Assembly: GCA_964584495.1 (NCBI GenBank)
Contig: CAZPAH010000015.1
Coordinates: 1 to 35,295, forward strand
Reading direction: 5' to 3'
Source of the DNA: CAZPAH01 sp964584495
Lineage (GTDB): Bacteria > Krumholzibacteriota > Krumholzibacteriia > Krumholzibacteriales > Krumholzibacteriaceae
Length of the DNA stretch: 35,295 nucleotides
Part shown: one piece after another, positions 33,624 to 35,295 of the stretch
Numbering within the stretch: position 1 is the first letter of the stretch
How the letters are laid out: every line of letters begins with the position of its first letter
Program-made: the position numbers and the translations under genes
The notes under the pieces: model-generated
The model's input: the letters and a program-made list of their open reading frames with translations, nothing else
Databases searched by the model: none
What the model was told of the DNA's origin: nothing

Positions 33624-34859
33624 ATGCGGATCCTGATGGTCCAGACATTTCACTACTACCGCGGGGGGGATTCCACCTGCATGTTCAATCTCACGGGCCT
33701 CCTCGAGGAGAACGGGCACGAGGTGGTCCATTTTGCGATGAGCCATCCCAAGAACCTGCCCTCTCCCTGGTCGTCATATTTCTCGGATGAGATCGATTTT
33801 CCGGCACTGCTCGCCGATCGTTCGCCGGCATCGGCTTTAAGGGTCCTTACGAAAAGCATATACAACGGCGAGGCGAGGAAGAGGGTCGCCGCGCTTGTCG
33901 ATGAGGTTAAGCCCGACCTTGCACATTTTCATAATATTCACGGTCACCTTACAACCTCTATAATCGAGCCTTTGAGAAGAAGGGGGATCCCGGTCGTCTG
34001 GACCCTTCACGATTACCGGTTCGTATGTCCCAACACGACCTTCCTCTGCGGCACGGAGATTTGCGAGAGGTGCCTGCCTAGAAAATATTACAACGTGGTC
34101 CTTCACAGGTGCAAGAAGGGGAGCGCCGCGGCCAGCCTTATCGCGATGCTCACGACCTGCTACGACAGGATGACAAGGGTTCCCGCGCGCGTGAGCCGGT
34201 TCATCACTCCGAGCAGGTTTCTGAAAGAGAAGCTGGTCGAGGGTCGGATAAGCCCCCAAAAGATAAGATGGATACCGAATTTCGTCGATGTCGCCGCATT
34301 TAAAACGGGGGGCGAATCCGATTATTTCCTTTATTTCGGGAGGCTCTCCTACGAGAAGGGTGTCGATACCCTGATCGACGCGGTGGCGGGGATCTCTATG
34401 CCGGGGGCGAGGCTCAGGATCGTGGGAGAGGGGCCAGCATCGGAAGACCTCGAGCGGCTTGCACGGGAAAAGGGCGGAAACATTGAGTTTATGGGATTCA
34501 GGAGCGGCGGCGAGCTGAGGGAGATCCTCGAGGGGGCGCAGTTCATAGTAGTTCCCTCTAGATGGTACGAGAACCTTCCCTTCTCGGTGATGGAGGCGAT
34601 GGCGTCGGGAAAGCCGGTTGTGGCCACCGGTATCGGGGGTATCCCCGAGATGGTGGAGGACGGCGTGAACGGCTTTCTATTCCCCCTGGGGGATGTGAAT
34701 AGACTTCGCGGATACCTTGAAAAGCTTATCGCCGATCCCGGCCTTAGAAAAGAGATGGGACTCAGGGGACGCGAGAAGGCCGAGCAGCTTTACGACCGGC
34801 GGGGGCACTACGACAAGATAATGGAGGTTTACGGGGAAGCCCTGGCGGAAGGCATATAA
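33624..34859 (+). CDS. GT4-family glycosyltransferase with Cys-rich insert
   Basis: The 411-residue product is a GT-B enzyme: VQTFHYYRGGDSTCMFNL at the N-terminus, HFHNIHGHLT, then FVCPNTTFLCGTEICERC and a further Cys near residue 163 (LHRCKKG), a Cys cluster typical of some capsule and O-antigen transferases and possibly zinc-binding. The C-terminal domain has YFGRLSYEKGVDTLI, VPSRWYENLPFSVMEAMASGKPV (E-x7-E) and GGIPEMVEDGVNGFL. It is likely to build surface polysaccharide. The ribosome binding site is inside the fourth 38-bp repeat unit. Confidence 0.94.
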   Translation: MRILMVQTFHYYRGGDSTCMFNLTGLLEENGHEVVHFAMSHPKNLPSPWSSYFSDEIDFPALLADRSPASALRVLTKSIYNGEARKRVAALVDEVKPDLAHFHNIHGHLTTSIIEPLRRRGIPVVWTLHDYRFVCPNTTFLCGTEICERCLPRKYYNVVLHRCKKGSAAASLIAMLTTCYDRMTRVPARVSRFITPSRFLKEKLVEGRISPQKIRWIPNFVDVAAFKTGGESDYFLYFGRLSYEKGVDTLIDAVAGISMPGARLRIVGEGPASEDLERLAREKGGNIEFMGFRSGGELREILEGAQFIVVPSRWYENLPFSVMEAMASGKPVVATGIGGIPEMVEDGVNGFLFPLGDVNRLRGYLEKLIADPGLRKEMGLRGREKAEQLYDRRGHYDKIMEVYGEALAEGI

Positions 34860-34934
34860 CAAGATCCCGATAGGACCCCGCGAGGTCTGTTTCCGATCCT
34901 TCCGGGATCGATCGGCAGGCCGGGGCGGTTTCTC

Positions 34935-34963
34935 TTGACTTGTCGCGAGCCGCCGCAAATAAT
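34935..34963 (+). promoter_or_regulatory. Promoter upstream of tRNA-Pro
   Basis: TTGACT (34935-34940), 17 bases, AATAAT (34958-34963), each five of six to consensus. The tRNA starts about 130 bases further on, so the primary transcript would carry a leader containing the short repeats at 35020-35104. Confidence 0.55.
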
Positions 34964-35019
34964 TCGTGGTGCCCCAGCCCCGATCCGGCGGGGCATCGAT
35001 CCAAGCCGTCCCAGGGGGG

Positions 35020-35104
35020 GTACAGTTCGAGGGGGTAGATGTCGGATGGTACAGGTAGAGTAGTAGATGTCGGGAGTACATGTCGAGTGGTAGATGTCGG
35101 GGTG
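35020..35104 (+). repeat. Short tandem repeats of about 14 bp running into tRNA-Pro
   Basis: GTAGATGTCGG occurs at 35035, 35063 and 35090. Intervening units GGTACAGTTCGAGG, GGTACAGGTAGAGTA and TACATGTCGAGTG are variants, giving about six units of 13-15 bases. The last copy ends inside the acceptor stem of the tRNA (GTCGGGGTG), so the array abuts or includes the tRNA 5' end. Confidence 0.7.
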
Positions 35105-35175
35105 TAGCGCAGCCCGGTTAGCGCGCCTGCTTTGGGAGCAGGAAGTCGCCGGTTCGAATCCGGCCACCCCGACCA
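35098..35175 (+). tRNA. tRNA-Pro(TGG)
   Basis: Acceptor stem CGGGGTG/CACCCCG, D arm AGCGCAGCCCGGTTAGCGC, anticodon arm CCTGC-TTTGGGA-GCAGG (anticodon TGG), T arm GCCGG-TTCGAAT-CCGGC. Discriminator A and CCA (35173-35175) are encoded, unlike in the tRNA-Leu of this window. Confidence 0.97.
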
Positions 35176-35275
35176 TTTATCATCAATCCGGTTATTTCAG
35201 CTACAACACATTTCTGGTAAGTCTTGCCGTGCTTCTTGTGGGTACCGGCCGGATACCGAGGAGAAGGGTCGTGTG

Positions 35276-35295
35276 ATGGGATTCGGGATCTCCAT
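35276..35295 (+). CDS. 5' end of a downstream gene (partial)
   Basis: GAGGAGAAGG (35258-35267) lies eight bases before an ATG that stays open to the window edge (MGFGIS...). The excellent ribosome binding site supports a real start, but too little is visible to name the product. Confidence 0.5.

Noticed and set aside
34829..35176. 115-codon minus-strand frame covering tRNA-Pro
   Set aside because: Its N-terminus (MVGVAGFEPATSC-like) is the familiar false protein produced by reading a tRNA-Pro gene backwards.

Overview
The window reads as one end of a GC-rich bacterial contig: it opens on a 37-base C run that is probably an assembly or sequencing artefact. The organism looks like an uncultured didermic bacterium of the FCB superphylum or a related candidate phylum (Krumholzibacteriota, Eisenbacteria or Latescibacterota type). 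Supporting signs are a secreted YCF48-repeat protein with a NYPNPFNPST sorting tail of the type IX secretion kind, a periplasmic bacterial tricorn protease, LpoB-type and COG3014-type lipoproteins, an outer-membrane beta-barrel protein and frequent TTG starts. The lineage is an inference; no rRNA or marker tree is available here.

Layout. (1) 1-6.1 kb: tail of an unknown gene, the secreted YCF48 protein and the tricorn protease, closed by a long hairpin with a T tail. (2) 6.1-9.1 kb, minus strand: a transketolase-like enzyme followed by a decayed lipoprotein gene with two in-frame stops. (3) 9.1-10.7 kb: arylamine N-acetyltransferase-like gene overlapping a DUF4416 gene, divergent from the transketolase; the two promoters appear to share one palindromic -10 box. 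(4) 10.7-13.9 kb: HDOD protein (minus), then a LytS/LytTR two-component pair (plus). (5) 14.1-18.6 kb: a large BadF/HgdC-type ATPase (two fused activase modules plus a COG3580/DUF2229 region) interrupted by one in-frame TAA, then a COG3581/HgdB-like partner and a small ORF. (6) 18.6-19.1 kb, minus: tRNA-Leu(CAG) followed directly by an OsmC-like gene. (7) 19.3-22.1 kb: LpoB-like lipoprotein, COG3014-like lipoprotein and a zinc-ribbon methyltransferase. (8) 22.2-29.5 kb: a housekeeping run smpB, N-acetylmuramoyl-L-alanine amidase, GerMN protein, murI, rph, rdgB, then a NatA/NatB-like ABC exporter. (9) 29.6-32.7 kb: radical SAM protein, GT4 glycosyltransferase and prmC. (10) 32.7-35.3 kb: outer-membrane protein (minus), a second GT4 glycosyltransferase, tRNA-Pro(TGG) and the first codons of another gene.

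How it works together. Several adjacent genes concern the envelope: LpoB and COG3014 lipoproteins, amidase, glutamate racemase, GerMN and the glycosyltransferases. rph, rdgB, smpB and prmC are RNA, nucleotide-pool and translation quality-control genes that often travel with murI and gerM-like genes. The activase/COG3581 module resembles ATP-driven low-potential electron transfer systems (2-hydroxyacyl-CoA dehydratase, benzoyl-CoA reductase, double-cubane proteins), but no substrate pathway genes are next to it.

Most unusual points: the in-frame stop inside an otherwise intact activase; the overlapping divergent promoter; a recurring pattern of short degenerate tandem duplications (periods 41, 37, 38 and about 14 bp) at gene junctions, two of which copy the end of the upstream gene; and two membrane or lipoprotein genes whose best start is a CTG. 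All function calls come from reading motifs by eye; no database search was run.
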